A stretch of 64,000 nt of DNA from Sporothrix humicola (taxonomy: Eukaryota; Ascomycota; Sordariomycetes; Ophiostomatales; Ophiostomataceae). Position numbers and translations under genes: made by a program. Where the stretch lies: the NCBI GenBank assembly GCA_021396245.1, contig WNYE01000011.1:62001-126000 (forward strand), written 5' to 3'. The notes beneath the pieces are model-generated. The model was not told the DNA's origin. It searched no databases and saw only the letters and a list, made by a program, of their open reading frames with translations. Numbering within the stretch: position 1 is the stretch's first letter; each line of letters opens with the position of its first letter. This document shows positions 32,862 to 44,200 of this stretch, one piece after another.

Positions 32862-33335
32862 AGATAACACGGGCTGTGCTGCGCCAGCCCAAGCGTTCCT
32901 GATAAAGAGACTCGGCGCCAACCGGCTAGCTGTTAGGTAACAGTCCAACTTTGAACGATAAGCAGCCGATCAACAAACGGCTTCTTACGTTCCTGATTTT
33001 TCTTATCAGCGGTGGAATTCAAGTCCAAATCAAGCAAAATGTATCGACTGAATCTCGTAAGTTTACCCGCTTGTGGCGAATCAGCGAAATGTAAACTTAC
33101 AAGGCTGTCATGGGGTCTCTTCCTTCATCGATAAGGCGGCAGAATTGTGTAAACTGGTCTCGAGGATTTCGAGTTTCCTGCAGGTGTCATCGAATCGTTG
33201 TGGAGAACCATGTGTGAGGTTTTCTTACGTCTCTCGGGCTGGTAAATATGAAATTTACCCGCCAACGATGGCGAAACATCCTCAGATGCTGTCCGATGTA
33301 TGGGACTTTTCCTAAAAATTCGAGAATCCTTATCA
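32862..33335. promoter_or_regulatory. Six HGATAR motifs in divergent permease/dioxygenase promoter
   Basis: GATAA-core sites lie at 32862-32867 (AGATAA), 32900-32905 (TGATAA), 32956-32961 (CGATAA), 33003-33008 (TTATCA), 33129-33134 (CGATAA) and 33330-33335 (TTATCA). Each fits HGATAR, the site of the nitrogen regulators AreA/NIT2. The whole divergent region is 32566-33473. The clustering is consistent with nitrogen metabolite control, though single sites are common by chance. Confidence 0.55.
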
Positions 33336-33417
33336 GGTATATAACTCTGAGCGCTGTTTGATATCGCCATCAAACCATAGGGTATTGACTCGCAGATACG
33401 GCCATTCATCTTCAGCC

Positions 33418-33440
33418 TTTTTTTTTTTTTTTTTTTTTTT
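33418..33440 (+). repeat. T23 homopolymer in dioxygenase leader
   Basis: An uninterrupted T run ends 33 bp before the dioxygenase ATG. It is likely length-variable and may lie in the promoter or 5' leader. Confidence 0.9.
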
Positions 33441-33473
33441 GACAACATTAACAACCCTTTCCCACCGACCAGA

Positions 33474-34712
33474 ATGTCAACGACGGCCACCACCACCATG
33501 GCCACGGCCACAGTCGAGACCGGTGCGGTCAACACCCTCGAGCTTGTGAATGGCAAAGTTGTCGAGTTCATTTCCAACGATGCCATAGAAGCCGACTATG
33601 TGCCGGTGATCGATGTGTCTCGCATGTACAGTCCCCATTTGGCTGAGCGCAAGGCTCTCGCTGAAGAAATTGGCCATGCGGCAAGAAACGTGGGGTTTTT
33701 GACGATCGTCAACCATGTAAGTTGCACACCCATATGTTGAAGAACGTTACAGGGCTGCTACATGGCTCATCTCGACCTAGAAAAGATTGCTAACATTTAG
33801 CATAGGGAGTCGATATGGGACTGGCCAAGTCTGTATTTGAACAGGCCAAAGAGTTCTTCAACCAAGAAAGGGAAAAGAAAATGGAAGTGTACACAGGCTT
33901 GATACCCAGTGAATACATTGGGTACCATCCGATGCATGAGTACAACGCAAACGAGAAGAAATATCAGGGTAAGCACGTTCCCACGGCGTGCCAAGGTGAG
34001 ACTTGATAAAATACTAAGCAGAATCACAGACCTATATGAGGCATACAACTGGAACTTTGAAGAAGACGGCGATGGCGCAGAAGGCGACTCAAAACTAGTA
34101 CCTGTTGTCAACCTCTGGCCGAAAGACCTACCCGCCTTTCAAAAGACCCTCAGGACATACCAGGCAGCTCTGGTCGGTCTTGCTCGCCGCATGACACGCA
34201 TGTTTGCACTGGCTTTGCACTTGCCCGAGACGGCCTTTGACGAATACGTCGAGACGCCCGAAGCTTCGATGCGTATCCTGCACTACCCCGTGCAGACGGC
34301 CTCGAGGGACGATCAGAATGGCATCGGCGCCCATACAGATGTGGAGCACTTCACCATGATTACCCAGGACTGCGACGGCCTCGAAGTGCTGCGCAAGGAC
34401 GGGCAGTGGGTAAAGGTGCGGCCGGTGGCCGACTCGTTCGTCGTCAACATTGCCGACTGCTTCATGCGCCAGACCAACGATACCTTTGTGAGCACCGTGC
34501 ACCGCGTCATCAACACGAGCGGCAAGGAGCGCTACTCGTGCCCATTCTTCTTTGGCTTTAATCGTGCCACGGTCATGACGCCGATTCCATCCTGTGTCAG
34601 CGAGACAAACCCGCACAAGTACCCTGTCACGACAGCCGGCGAGTACTACCAGTGGCGGACAAAGAGGCAAAAGGAGCATGGATTGGGTGCGCGTACGACG
34701 AGGGCTAAATAG
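33474..34712 (+). CDS. 2-oxoglutarate/Fe(II) dioxygenase, isopenicillin-N-synthase-like
   Basis: Exons are 33474-33716, 33806-33968 and 34030-34712, giving 362 aa; introns are GTAAGT..ATAG and GTAAGC..ACAG. The N-terminal DIOX_N region begins YVPVIDVSRMYSP and continues across the first splice as FLTIVNH-GVDMGLAK. The jelly-roll core carries the iron ligands His237 and Asp239 (GAHTDVEHFTMI) and His293 (VHRV). Arg303 and Ser305 (RYS) are the 2-oxoglutarate anchor. All catalytic residues are intact, and there is no signal peptide. With a nucleobase-type permease opposite, a thymine-7-hydroxylase-like or other heterocycle-oxidising role is possible, but natural-product tailoring enzymes share this fold, so the substrate is open. 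Confidence 0.9.
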
Positions 34713-36372
34713 ATGGAGAATATTGTTAGATATGAGTAGAAAATGACGATTTGATTGCGCAGATAAAGTAGCCTCATTACCCGTGGATTCAATTGAAGTC
34801 CAAGTAAACAAGCAATATTAAGAAGTGGCCAATGTTTAAAAGTGTGTCCTTTTCAAAATTTGAAGTGGTTTCAACTTTTACTGTTCTAGGAAACAGCACG
34901 TACCCTCAACGGCTCTTTCCTTATACGCACTCTATATTTTTATTTTGATGCTCTTTCCAGATGTCGGACTTGCCCATATGCTCCTTCCCAGCTCGGACAT
35001 AATGGGCCAGGTTTTACATGTTAGGCTTGGGACACCCAGCTAGTAGTTCCCCACATCCCCATGCTGTAACACCCTGAATCGGCAAACGGCAAGTGAGCCC
35101 CACCATTGTTTCTGGCCCATGCTCCGATGTACCTCAGAGTCTCTGTGTACATTGCGTGCTGTATTACTGCGTAGTGGGGGTACATAAAATGCTTGTACGT
35201 TTTGCAGCTTCTTGGTCGCGTGCCCCAGAAACTCCAACGTCCACGTCTGTAAATAATGGAGATGGAACGCAGAGAGCGCGGAGAAAAGAAGGAAGGAACG
35301 TGAAAGGTGGCTTGCAAACAAGGAAGATGCCTCCGAATTGTAATGGCAAAGGCCAGGGACGGCAGGAGCACCTGTACCAACGGCGTGCAAGCAGCGAATA
35401 AAGAGCTCTCCGTCCTCGGCCAACTCGAGTTTGCATCTCGCCTGACTCGACCGATTCGAGTATCTGCGTGGGGTGGCTGCATGCTGTGTGTCCACTGAGT
35501 GCCTTAATGTTGCATTGGCAGGGTGCCACCGCTGCCAGACAAGAAACAACCAGATTTGCACCACATTCAAGCTTTTGCTGTCCGTAATGTTGCTCTGTCC
35601 ATATTTTGAAACGTTTGGTAGTGAATTGAAGACGCCTTGGCGCTAGGGGCGGGCAATTGCAAAACAAACCATTTTGACTTTGGCGTAAGGAAACAGCACC
35701 CCGGGGCACTCAATGTCAGTGGCGAGCTGTCAAAAAATACTGACGCTTGTCGGTTTGGCTAGGCCATGTCTCAAGCTTGAACGGGCCCTAACAGGTGCCA
35801 GCCAGCTCTTTCCCCTCTTTTTTTGGTCACATTTTTCTCCGCCATTTTTTCGCCTTCCGTCACTGACGCGTTCCTGGTATGGATGCCGTCGGTGCCGAGT
35901 CGCTCTTTCCTTTGCTGTCGTGCTTTGGTTCTTGTCGTCTCAACCAATGTTTGGACTCGTTGTAGATCTCTCTCTTGTATTTTCTTTTGCTCTGATTTTT
36001 TCTTCAAAAATTTTATGCCGTCCTTTTCGTTTCTTCAATCGTGAAAATTAAGCTTTCTTACGCCGGCTCTTGCTCTCCCCACGCGATCTTCTTTACTTTC
36101 GTCCCAGAGACGTCATATCAAGCCTCATCCGATAATCAGGCACATTCATACGAAAACCGGCCCCCCATTTGACCACCACGACAACCTTGGGGTAATATTA
36201 TCAGCCCAGGTACCTGGTTTTAGCTTCTTGGCCGCCGAGCCTCGCCGTACACTCAATTTACAATTTGTACCATTCTGCAAACACATTTACCCGTCTGATC
36301 GGATTGTGTCTGCCCCTCAGCTTCAATTGTTTCGCCTTGTTGGTGAGACAGCTGCCGCCTGTGCACGGGTAA
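34713..36372. other. Intergenic, about 1.66 kb
   Basis: Promoter and leader of the MFS gene, with T-rich tracts around 35815-36010. Overlapping short frames on both strands have no family or splice support. No RNA gene seen. Confidence 0.5.
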
Positions 36373-38600
36373 ATGAGGGACACCGGTACTCCCTACGATG
36401 GAGAGCATACAAGCCGTGGTGTGGCTGCCGGTTTAGACGGTGCACCGGCCACGACGCGGACGACCGCTTCGGGGACGGCTCGAGACGACAAGGGCAAGGA
36501 CGTCAGCTTTGATGCCGATAGTGACGACGAAACATTGCAAATCAAGTACCGGAACGTCGACCTCGAAAAGGGCGAAAACGATGTAAGCCAGAGACTGCTT
36601 GCCTCTGGAGGCCCATCCACTCCAGAGTCAACGTCCGACAGCGACAATGATGCCAGCAGCCGATCAAGTACACCCGTCGGTGGTAGAGGAAAGAAGAACA
36701 AGAAAACTTCAAAGGAGGAGGAGCCAAAGAAACAGGAGACTGTCAGGTGGCGAGACCTTCCAGAGAAGGGGCAGCTTACCGTCCTGACATTGGCACGGTT
36801 GAGCGAGCCCCTCGTGCAAACATCTCTTCAGGTATGTTCTTCTAGCGATGCCAATGCCTAGCTATGTTTACACATATTTCTAACACACATAGTCCTACAT
36901 GTTCTACCAGCTCCAATCATTCCGCCCAGACCTACCATCATCTACCATTGCCAGCCAGTCGGGTATCCTCCATGCCAGCTTCACAGCCGCCCAATTCTTG
37001 ACAGCCATGGTCTGGGGTCGACTAGCTGATTCCTCGATATTTGGTCGGAAGAAGGTTCTAATGATCGGCCTGGCAGGAACCAGTATGTTTCTCTATACCC
37101 ACACTCACCCACACTCATCTTGCTTTACATGTGGCGACTAACATCTTGTCCAGTGCTGTCCTGTATTGGTTTTGGCTTTTCGCAGAGTTTCTGGCAAGCA
37201 CTCTTCTTCCGTTCTCTAGGAGGTGCAACCAACGGCAATGTTGGTGTTCTCCGTACAATGATCAGCGAGATTATCCGCGAGAAAAAGTACGTATTTCGTT
37301 TTCGCTGTGTATTCCGCCCCAATACAAGTTTTATACTGACTTCTGCAGATATCAATCAAGGGCATTCTTAATTCTGCCCATGACGTTCAATATTGGTGTC
37401 ATCATCGGCCCCATATTAGGCGGTGTTCTCTCTGACCCTGCACACAGTTACCCAAACTTGTTCGGCAAGAACGAGTTCCTTCTCCGCTTCCCCTATGCGA
37501 CACCCAATCTTCTTAGTGCCTTTATCTTGCTCTCGGCACTGGTAGGCGTCTGGCTCGGGCTGGAAGAGACACTCGATTCAAGAAGAGACAAACGCGACCT
37601 TGGTATCGAACTGCGGCGCAAAATCGCCTCTCTGTTCCGCCGTTCTCCAGACTCGATTGCGTATACACCTCTAGCCACACATTCTCGCAACGTCAGTGAT
37701 GCTAGCTCAGTCAGTGTCGAGATGGATTCTGTGACCCCAGTTGTCCCAACCGAGGGCGAGTCTTCGACGTCTGCTACGGACAAACAATCGAAGAAATCGA
37801 AGCGTTCGCGGACACGTTATACACAAAGACTTCCATTCCGTCGGATCTTCACTAAGAACGTGACTTTGACGCTTCTGGCACAGTCAATCTTTGCTTTCCA
37901 CATGGGCTCCTTTAACTCATTGTGGTTCGTGTTCTTGTCAACACCAGTGTACGACCCAGCCAAGGTACCCGCCCCAGGCTCGTCTGAAGCAAAGGCGACG
38001 CATTATCTCACACAGAAGCTGCCATTTGTTTTCACAGGTGGCATCGGCATGCCTCCTCGTGAAGTAGGCATGGCCATGGCTATTCTGGGATGCTTTGGCA
38101 TCACGATGCAGCTTTTGCTGTATCCCAGCGTTTCCGCCCGCCTTGGTTTAGTGCGGTCGTGGCGCATCTTCCTGTGCTGTTTTCCGGTCACGTACTTCAT
38201 TGTTCCTTTCCTCAGTCTGGTGCCAAGTTTGTCGGCACCACCCCACGCCAAGGACGGTGCGGCCATTTGGATTGCTATTGCACTGGTGCTGCTTTGTCAT
38301 GTGACGGGCCGAACCTTTGCGCTGCCGGCACAGACGATATTGGTCAACAACTGTACGCCGCATCCGTCCGTTCTCGGTACGCTCCACGGCATGGCGCAAA
38401 GCACGAGCTCTTTGGCGCGGACAGTCGGCCCCGTGCTAAGCGGATATATATATGGCTATGGTCTGAAGCATGGCCTGGTTGGTGCTGTGTTCTGGGGACT
38501 GAGCTCAGTGGCTGTCATTGGTCTCGTGGCCAGCATGTTTGTTCGTGAGGGCGACGGACACGAGATCTGGTTGGAAGGCGACGTGGACGATGAAGAATAA
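36373..38600 (+). CDS. Major facilitator superfamily transporter (ZIFL/YCR023C-like)
   Basis: Exons are 36373-36831, 36893-37082, 37154-37286 and 37349-38600, giving 677 aa; phases 0, 1 and 2 are all consistent. A long polar N-terminal tail (about 130 aa, acidic and Ser-rich with a Lys patch) precedes 12 predicted helices. The MFS signature between TM2 and TM3 is present (WGRLADSSIFGRKKVLMIGL), as is the TM4-TM5 GGATNGNVGVLRTMISEI segment. The central cytosolic loop of about 90 residues is Ser-rich and ends in a basic run (KKSKRSRTRYTQRLPFRR). The pattern resembles the fungal/plant ZIFL and tetracycline-antiporter-like group (yeast YCR023C). Probably vacuolar or plasma membrane; substrate unknown. 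Confidence 0.88.
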
Positions 38601-39536
38601 AAGGAGGTGGAGCTTTATTGATTTCATGAAATATACCCGGCATTTAGGGAGGCCGGAAACACCCGGCCAGTGGTGATGTAAAAGGGGGGGATGTTGCAAG
38701 GTCAATGCAAACAAAATGGTGTGATAGGACTGTGATTTAAATGGAATGGTTTCATAAATACCAGATGAATGCTATGAGAATTCTAAAATCAGATGAACAA
38801 TATTTGACAAGACGAAGATTGAAAAGGGCTGAAGCCAAGACCCAACGGCAACAACCGCACCTGTTTTGTTAGTGGCGGCAAATGCCAAATAGAGCACTAT
38901 TTTTGATGGTAGCGTTGTAATGGCAGCCAACTGATTCGCGCAAGCTCAGGAACAAAACAATTGGTGGGGGGCAAACTACCTTTTTTTCTGTTGGTTGCTT
39001 TTTGTGTTTACATAAATCGGTCTGACAAGTTCAGCAACACATCTTTTGACGATCTCGTATTTTTGTCGCTCACCCTTTGTCTTTCGTGTGTTTTTGTCTG
39101 ACCTTGGTCTTGTCTTAGTGAGATCCTATTATTGACATTATGAGCATTTCCAAGCCGCCCACGTGGGTCCCTTCAGCTTATCTTTGTGGTGGCGTCTCCG
39201 GCGGTGAGCCCCCCTTACAAAATTTTAATGGGCCCTCCTGAAAGGCGGCGAAGAAAAGGACAACAAAAAGACGAGAAAATACGGAAAATGTTGAGGTTAG
39301 ATAAAGAGAAGAGGGCCCTGACGTGCTTTATCTTCCGGCGTATCGATATGGCGTCAGCCCTCTTCTCCATTCCTTGACCTTTCCTTCTCGCAGCCTCGTC
39401 TTCTTTACACTCTTTCTGTCTCCTCTGCTCCTTGTCTTCAACGTCAGACATCTTCGACCGCCAACTATCTTAAATTTGTTCTGTGGATGCTTTGTCTCCC
39501 TGCTATCCGCTCCACCTTCACCGATTCTCACCGAAG
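38601..39536. other. Intergenic, 936 bp
   Basis: It lies between the MFS 3' end and the LRR kinase, both on the plus strand. The proximal part before 39537 is pyrimidine-rich, a normal fungal leader. No gene seen. Confidence 0.5.
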
Positions 39537-41234
39537 ATGCAGGACCTTGCGACTCTCCGGGCTGGTGGCTACAACCGCGCCGGTCTGAAGAAGCTGAAGA
39601 TCACGGAGCCTCTCGAGTCGTTCCCTCGTGAGATTCTGGATGAGGGTATCGCTTCGACTCTCGAGATCCTCGATCTCTCTGCCACCGGCCTCTCGGAGTT
39701 GCCTGCCGATCTGGGCGCTCGTCTGCCGCATCTTCGCATTGCCTTCTTCAGCAGCTGCAACTTTGCACGGTTCCCGGGCGCGCTGGCTGGTTGCCCGCGC
39801 CTCGAGATGGTGGCCTTCCGCAAGAACGGCATGGAGGGCTTTGAGGGCGACAACCTTGACGATGTAGCCTTTCCGCCTCAACTGCGGTGGCTCATCTTGA
39901 CCGACAATAAGCTCACTCACATCCCTACCAGCATTGGCCGCTGTGCTCGCCTGGAAAAGTGCATGCTGGCGGGCAACCAGCTGTCAGCCCTGCCCGACTC
40001 CATGGCCGACTGCCAGAACCTCACACTGCTCCGGCTGGCAGCAAACCGTTTCACATCGCTTCCGCCATGGCTCCTCTCGATGCCTAAGCTCGCATTCCTG
40101 TCCTTTGCCGGCAACCCGTGCTCGTCTAGCTCACAAACAAAGGGCGACGATACTTCTTCGACAGCATCCTCCCTTCCCCACGTCGACTGGAACAATATCG
40201 AAATCCACCACGTTCTCGGCGAGGGTGCTAGCGGCATCATCTCCAAGGGCACCATCCGGAGCAATGCCGCCGACGGTAACACGAGCGGCAGCAACAGCCG
40301 CGGACCCAGCAGCACTTTGAACAGCCGGGGCCCGTCTGGTTTCAACACTCCTTCCCTTTCCGGTACATCAACACCGGCACTATCGGTCTCGGGCGCATCC
40401 GTCTTTTCCACATCCTCGTCTATGTCGGTATTGTCAGCCGTGTCATCGACCTCTGCTTCGACTTCGACACAGAACACCCTTTCACTATCGCCCTCGACTC
40501 CAGTGGCCGTCAAGATCTTCCGTGGTGCTCTGACGAGCGACGGCACCCCGTACGACGAGATGGCTGCGTGTCTGGCAGCAGGTCAGCATGTTAACCTCGT
40601 GCAGATCCACGGCCAGGTCCGTTGGAGTGAAGATGACGACGAGAAGGAAGCGGCAAAGGACAGCGGCGTAGCACCGGCTTTCCGTGGCGGCCTCATTATG
40701 GAGCTGATCCCGCCGCAATACCGTGTGCTGGGTCAGCCGCCGTCGTTTGACTCGTGCACGCGAGACTGCTTCGACGGTGAGGCGGCGTCGGGGAGCAAGA
40801 ATTTGCCTGTCCCAGCGGCTCTGGCCATCCTGTCGGGCGTGGCGTCAGCGGCAGCACACTTGCACGACCGCGGTATTGCCCATGGCGATCTGTATGCGCA
40901 TAACATTTTGGTGGCACGGGACGCCTCTGATAAGCAAGAAAACAACACGCACGCCATCCTCAGTGACTTTGGTGCTGCAACGCTCTATGGGGATGGCAGC
41001 ACCAAGAACGAGAGTGAGGCAGCCGGTCTTGCTGGCCTCGAGAAACTCGAGGTGCTTGCTTTCGCACACCTTGTTGAGGACGTTTTGGGCCTGATGGCCG
41101 ACCAGGAGGAGGCATCTCCTGTCCGGCGCGAGCTGCTTCGTCTGCACGCGCAGTGTGTTGTGCCAACAGTCGCCGATCGGCCTGGCTTCTCGGCGCTGGT
41201 CGAGGAGCTGGCGAGTGTGCAGGCTGCCGCATAG
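39537..41234 (+). CDS. Leucine-rich-repeat protein kinase, intronless, bacterial-like
   Basis: 565 aa, one exon; the ATG at 39537 is the first in frame. Residues 15-205 hold about seven LRRs (LEILDLSATGLSELPADLG, LRWLILTDNKLTHIPTSIG, LEKCMLAGNQLSALPDSM, LTLLRLAANRFTSLPPWLL). The kinase domain follows: glycine loop LGEGASGIISKG (G228), Lys326 in VAVKIF, catalytic loop HGDLYAHNILV (H449, D451) and metal-binding D477 in DFGAA. A Ser/Thr-rich insertion of about 75 residues splits the N-lobe. The order LRR then kinase, without membrane segments, and the LRR wording resemble proteobacterial LRR-kinase proteins I know from Pseudomonas rather than plant receptor kinases. Activity looks intact; target unknown. 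Confidence 0.88.
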   Translation: MQDLATLRAGGYNRAGLKKLKITEPLESFPREILDEGIASTLEILDLSATGLSELPADLGARLPHLRIAFFSSCNFARFPGALAGCPRLEMVAFRKNGMEGFEGDNLDDVAFPPQLRWLILTDNKLTHIPTSIGRCARLEKCMLAGNQLSALPDSMADCQNLTLLRLAANRFTSLPPWLLSMPKLAFLSFAGNPCSSSSQTKGDDTSSTASSLPHVDWNNIEIHHVLGEGASGIISKGTIRSNAADGNTSGSNSRGPSSTLNSRGPSGFNTPSLSGTSTPALSVSGASVFSTSSSMSVLSAVSSTSASTSTQNTLSLSPSTPVAVKIFRGALTSDGTPYDEMAACLAAGQHVNLVQIHGQVRWSEDDDEKEAAKDSGVAPAFRGGLIMELIPPQYRVLGQPPSFDSCTRDCFDGEAASGSKNLPVPAALAILSGVASAAAHLHDRGIAHGDLYAHNILVARDASDKQENNTHAILSDFGAATLYGDGSTKNESEAAGLAGLEKLEVLAFAHLVEDVLGLMADQEEASPVRRELLRLHAQCVVPTVADRPGFSALVEELASVQAAA

Positions 41235-44200
41235 GAAGATGCGGCCAACAAAGACAATGGATAACAACAAACGAAACGAGAAATCCGAGTCCTATCCTCA
41301 CATCGTACGGTTCGCGATGTGCCTGCGCGTCTATTCCCGCATGTCGTCTTACGATGCCCTGTTTTTGGATAGATCTCGGCTCATCCGTGCCTGCCCAGCT
41401 TTCACAAGGCATTCTTCAGAGGCTCTCAGTACCGAATAGACGCTAGCCTGGTTCGTTTTTTTTTTCGTTTTACAACCGGCACATCCATGGTAACGCAACC
41501 AACAGACGACATCGCCGACCTCAAGCCGCTCCGTACGGCGACCTAATCACGAAAACACCTGAGAGTACAGATACATGGCCGTTGGTCATATTCTGAATAT
41601 TTGACCCGTTTCTCCGGCCGGCAATCCTATTTTTTTTGCCCTCTGTGTTCGCTTCCTGCGACTCGTCATATCGAAAGGGGGGGAGAAGGGTCAACTTGGG
41701 GGCCAAAAGATCCTCTTTTTATTTCGTCTATTGGGCAGCATTTGTGCGCGCAAAATGCGAGCGTTTTGGGAAGCTGGCTTCCGTTTCAATACTTCTCTAA
41801 TCAAACAGTCTTCTTTTCAGGGATACCACAGGGTATGAACCAGACTTTGGATCGATACAGCCGTCACGACTCACGGTATTCACGTTTATGATAGAATTTA
41901 GATAAAGATACAGACTACAAATACAGTTAGATAGAGATATTGTAGACGCCGAGGATAGATTTTGAAGACAGAAAGGATAATTTTGAGCATTGACGTACAG
42001 GCGATAAACAGTCTCACAAAAAGCACGCTGAGCCGGTGAGGTCAGGCAGCAACCACCGTTGGAGAAATAAACTCGGGGCACATGGTATTCCTGCAAGACC
42101 TCCGGCCGAGTGCCATTCTCAGCAAAGTCATGGGTCCCGTAGCCGACGAGGTACAAAGTAGAACATGTTGTGTGAATATGTGCAAGTCTTGTTACGGACT
42201 CGCAGAAAGATTTACGTCGCAGCAGGGCACAGGGCAAAGAGCCGAGAGTGGCCAGACCTTTTCTCTCTCTTGCTCCTCTCACTTTTAAATGCAGAGGAGC
42301 TAATCCTTCCGGGGCCGCAAAAGAGTAGAAATACAACCAGGCTGGGCTGGGCCAGGCTGCATTTTTGAGTTTATGGAGGTATTTTTGAGCATCTCATCTC
42401 AACTTTTTCTTGCAATTCACCTGACATACACTTTGACTGGACTGGACAAAAGAAGCGAGATGAGGGAGCAGCAACGTATCCCACTCGTAAGGCGCCCGCA
42501 AAAAATACGCTGTGCAACATTGCGACCAAGAATCCTGACGATCAATCGGCAGAAGCTATCTTGTTGAATTTTTCTGCATACATAATTCACCGCTTATTTT
42601 ATGCCTCAACTTTTCACCATAGACTGAAAGAATTTCAACTACTTCCAGATCCTGGAGAATCGCCGGAAATGGCCGTGCTTGGCCTGTCTTCTTGGCGCTC
42701 AACTACCCCCATGTTCCTCTATTTTTTTTTAGAGATCCATGACAGAAAATGATGATTCAAACTGACGCAGCTTTCTTGGACTCCATCCTGTCGCACCTCT
42801 GCAATAAATCCTTACCAGGGGTATTTCCATATTCTCCACCGTAGTTCCCGTGATCGTAGGGCAATAAAATAAACGAGAGTAAAGTAAAACGCCGTTCATA
42901 TCTCACGATACTCAAGATGTCAAGGTTTACGACGACGACATTCTTTCCGCAATGAGACAAGCCTGAACACTTAAAGTTCGGTACTGTAACGGCTCACTGA
43001 CCACACTCTCAATATCAGTGTGTATCCGCGCTCTGCCGAGAAACCCTGACTGACAGACAGCCGTTCGGAGCATCTCAAGGTGAGAGAAAGTAAGTCCGGG
43101 TCAAAGTGACGCACTTTTTTATTATTTCACGATTTACACACACATCTCACATCTGTGTGCATTCTACGGCTCTCTCGGGCCAATCTTCGTATGCAAGATG
43201 CAGACTAAGTGACAATCTTCACTAGTTCAAGATGTGATTGAAGCACGCTCCGCCTTTTCGCCTTTTTCGGTGGACAAGGCGCGAAAACGTGTTTCCGGGG
43301 AAGATTCCGTTAGCCGCAAGACCGTGACCTTGTGGATGATCAAGGCAAGAAAGAATTGCGGGTGCCACCTTTTCCGTAGCTCGAATGTCAAAAGGCGGTG
43401 CACATTGCAGAGGATATTCGGAAAGAATATTTGGTCAATACCCCATAACAACTATGACTCTCGATAGAACCAAGGTGAGAAAAGATACTGTGTAAACCAC
43501 AGAATTGCCAAACGCCCTACAAATGGGAAACGACGTGTAACGAGGTCCATTAATGTCTTAGTTTCTCATTTTCGGTCCCCTCTTCTTCTCATCTTGTGCC
43601 CCGGGTTGTTGATTTGCTCCATCCGGGGAGCACGGAATTGAGTGCTAAATCGTAAACTTTCTCGTAGTAGCTTTTTGCTTTGATTCATCTTCTTGTTTGC
43701 GTCTATCTAAACCTCGCAGTAAGCGCTGTTGGGCTTTACAGAAAATTGCACCGACTGGAATATCTGCTTCACAAAAGAAAAGCAAGAATAGACGAGCTCT
43801 ACCCTCATCAAGCGGCGGAGAGAGACTCGACCCTTCATAGTTGCGCCGTTTCGTCCGACTCGATCTATGTGCTACCGCGTGGAAAGCTGCATATACCGTA
43901 GGACACGAGAAGTAGGGCGAGCAGTTCAGATGTATCTCAACAAGTCCTTGTGTTCCATGACCTCGTCTCTTAGCAATCTTTCTTGGAAGGTGTTGCGTCT
44001 TTCGAGAACATGTTGGTTTCTCAACTGCCTTTCCACACGAGTGTTACGACCTCCATCCCATTGTCAGCAAGATTTATCCTGACCACCAAATCCTCATACG
44101 CAGACCCTGTCCACTTGTCGTGTTGCGTCGATCCAGGGTCGCAAGCCCTTGATCCATGCCTCAACCTTTTTTTCCTCCTTCATCCTTCTTCTGCCCTTCA

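Noticed and set aside
39483..39536. Upstream extension of the LRR kinase
   Set aside because: The extension would start at GTG and has no resemblance to the family; ATG 39537 fits the homologous N-terminus.
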